Assembly: GCA_020354275.1 (NCBI GenBank) | Contig: CP070645.1 | Span: 730,018 to 735,392 of the forward strand | Reading direction: 5' to 3' | DNA length: 5,375 bases | Source of the DNA: Dehalococcoidales bacterium | Lineage (GTDB): Bacteria; Chloroflexota; Dehalococcoidia; Dehalococcoidales; UBA2162 | Shown: positions 4,634 through 5,375 of the stretch, piece after piece | How positions within the stretch are numbered: the first letter of the stretch is position 1 | Layout of the letters: the number at the start of each line of letters is the position of its first letter | Translations under genes and position numbers: made by a program | Notes under the pieces: model-generated | Told to the model about the DNA's origin: nothing | The model's database searches: none | Seen by the model: only the letters and a program-made list of their open reading frames with translations

Positions 4634-5375
4634 GTGCGCATATCAGAGCTGTTCGGCAAGACGCAAAGAGAGATACCGGCTGAGGCCGATACCATAAGCC
4701 ACCAGCTATTGCTAAAAAGCGGGATGATACGGCAGGTAGCTGCCGGCATCTATTCTTATCTGCCACTGGGCCTGCGGGTGCTGAGAAAGATCGAAGGTAT
4801 AGTCCACAATGAGATGGAAAAAGCGGGCGGGCAGGAGCTTATGATGCCGGTGCTCCAGCCGCTTGAGCTATGGCAGGTAGCCGGACGGGATGTCACCATG
4901 GGTGGTATACTCTTCAAGCTCTATGACCGCCGGGAACGCCGTCTGGTGCTGGGGCCAACCCACGAAGAGCTCATTACCGAGCTGGTAAAGTACAATGTGC
5001 AGAGCTACCGCGACCTGCCCCTGATGCTCTATCAGATTCAGAACAAGTTCCGCGATGAGCCCCGCCCCAGGGCCGGGTTAATCAGGGCCCGTGAATTCGT
5101 CATGAAAGACCTCTACAGCTTCGACACAGACTGGGAAGGGCTGGACATAAGCTACAGCAAAATGATGCAGGCATATAAGAACATATGTGAACGCTGCGGT
5201 TTCCCCACGGTAATGGTTGAAGCTGACAGCGGGGCAATCGGCGGTAAAGAATCCCATGAATTTGTCATGGTCACCGATAGCGGGGAGGATGAGATAATCC
5301 ACTGTACATGCGGTTATGCCGCCAATGCCGAAAAGGCTGAATTGAATAAGGGGAAAGTTGAAGGTGGCCAGCCCC
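4634..5375 (+). CDS. proS: Prolyl-tRNA synthetase, N-terminal part (3' end outside window)
   Basis: The first 247 residues of a bacterial-type class II prolyl-tRNA synthetase, which charges tRNA-Pro with proline in the cytosol. Class II motif 1 is around residues 64-76 (AGGQELMMPVLQP). PTHEEL at 108-113 is the family's substrate-binding segment. Motif 2 is RDEPRPRAGLIRAREF at 140-155, followed by MKDLYSF. After GAIGGKESHEF (200-210) the sequence enters CTCGYAANAEKAE (224-236), which marks entry into the inserted editing domain of the long bacterial form of about 570 residues; the frame is still open at the window edge. The start is GTG at 4634, with AGGGG at 4623-4627 and 6 nt spacing, and the protein begins MRISELFGKT as expected. 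It has no visible terminator or clear promoter between it and the small gene 28 nt upstream. Confidence 0.96.
   Translation, partial: MRISELFGKTQREIPAEADTISHQLLLKSGMIRQVAAGIYSYLPLGLRVLRKIEGIVHNEMEKAGGQELMMPVLQPLELWQVAGRDVTMGGILFKLYDRRERRLVLGPTHEELITELVKYNVQSYRDLPLMLYQIQNKFRDEPRPRAGLIRAREFVMKDLYSFDTDWEGLDISYSKMMQAYKNICERCGFPTVMVEADSGAIGGKESHEFVMVTDSGEDEIIHCTCGYAANAEKAELNKGKVEGGQP

Noticed and set aside
4504..4749. 81-residue open frame on the minus strand over the proS start
   Set aside because: It overlaps the clearly identified N-terminus of ProRS and shows no domain of its own.
5078..5302. 74-residue open frame on the minus strand within proS
   Set aside because: It is antisense to conserved ProRS motif 2 and the segment after it; no independent support.

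Overview
The window looks like a chromosomal stretch from a member of the Chloroflexota, most likely class Dehalococcoidia. The basis is gene order: dxr, rseP, ispG and proS on one strand, which as I recall matches the order around the MEP-pathway genes of Dehalococcoides. The core genes here look more GC-rich than I would expect for Dehalococcoides itself, so a related sediment or groundwater lineage is more likely. This placement rests on recalled synteny and protein style, not on a database search.

Layout: all convincing genes are on the + strand. Positions 1-2593 hold a tightly packed core block: the 3' end of dxr (MEP pathway step 2), rseP (site-2 intramembrane metalloprotease) and ispG (MEP pathway, 4Fe-4S enzyme). 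Both junctions in this block are 4-nt ATGA overlaps, so the three genes are probably co-transcribed and translationally coupled. Positions 2596-4605 hold an accessory block that, in my recollection, is not part of the conserved neighbourhood. It contains a pentapeptide-repeat protein fused to a two-helix K+-channel-like pore (2596-3540), a NUDIX hydrolase (3560-4117), an intergenic region with a short tandem duplication and a strongly palindromic GC-rich repeat (about 4238-4320), and a 96-residue protein whose N-terminus looks like a ribbon-helix-helix fold (4315-4605). From 4634 to the window end runs the 5' part of proS (prolyl-tRNA synthetase), starting at GTG.

How the genes work together: dxr and ispG serve isoprenoid precursor synthesis, and rseP sits between them as a membrane protease. 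The channel gene begins 2 nt after ispG with its ribosome binding site inside the ispG 3' end, and the NUDIX gene follows after 19 nt, so both probably ride on the core transcript. The AT-rich and palindromic interval 4118-4314 is the only sizeable gap and the likely break between the upstream operon and the small gene plus proS. No clear sigma-70-type promoter or canonical T-tailed terminator could be seen there.

No RNA genes, CRISPR arrays, transposase genes or phage genes are visible. The most interesting objects are the pentapeptide/pore fusion with its 10-residue super-repeat, and the palindromic repeat that supplies the start codon of the ribbon-helix-helix-like gene.
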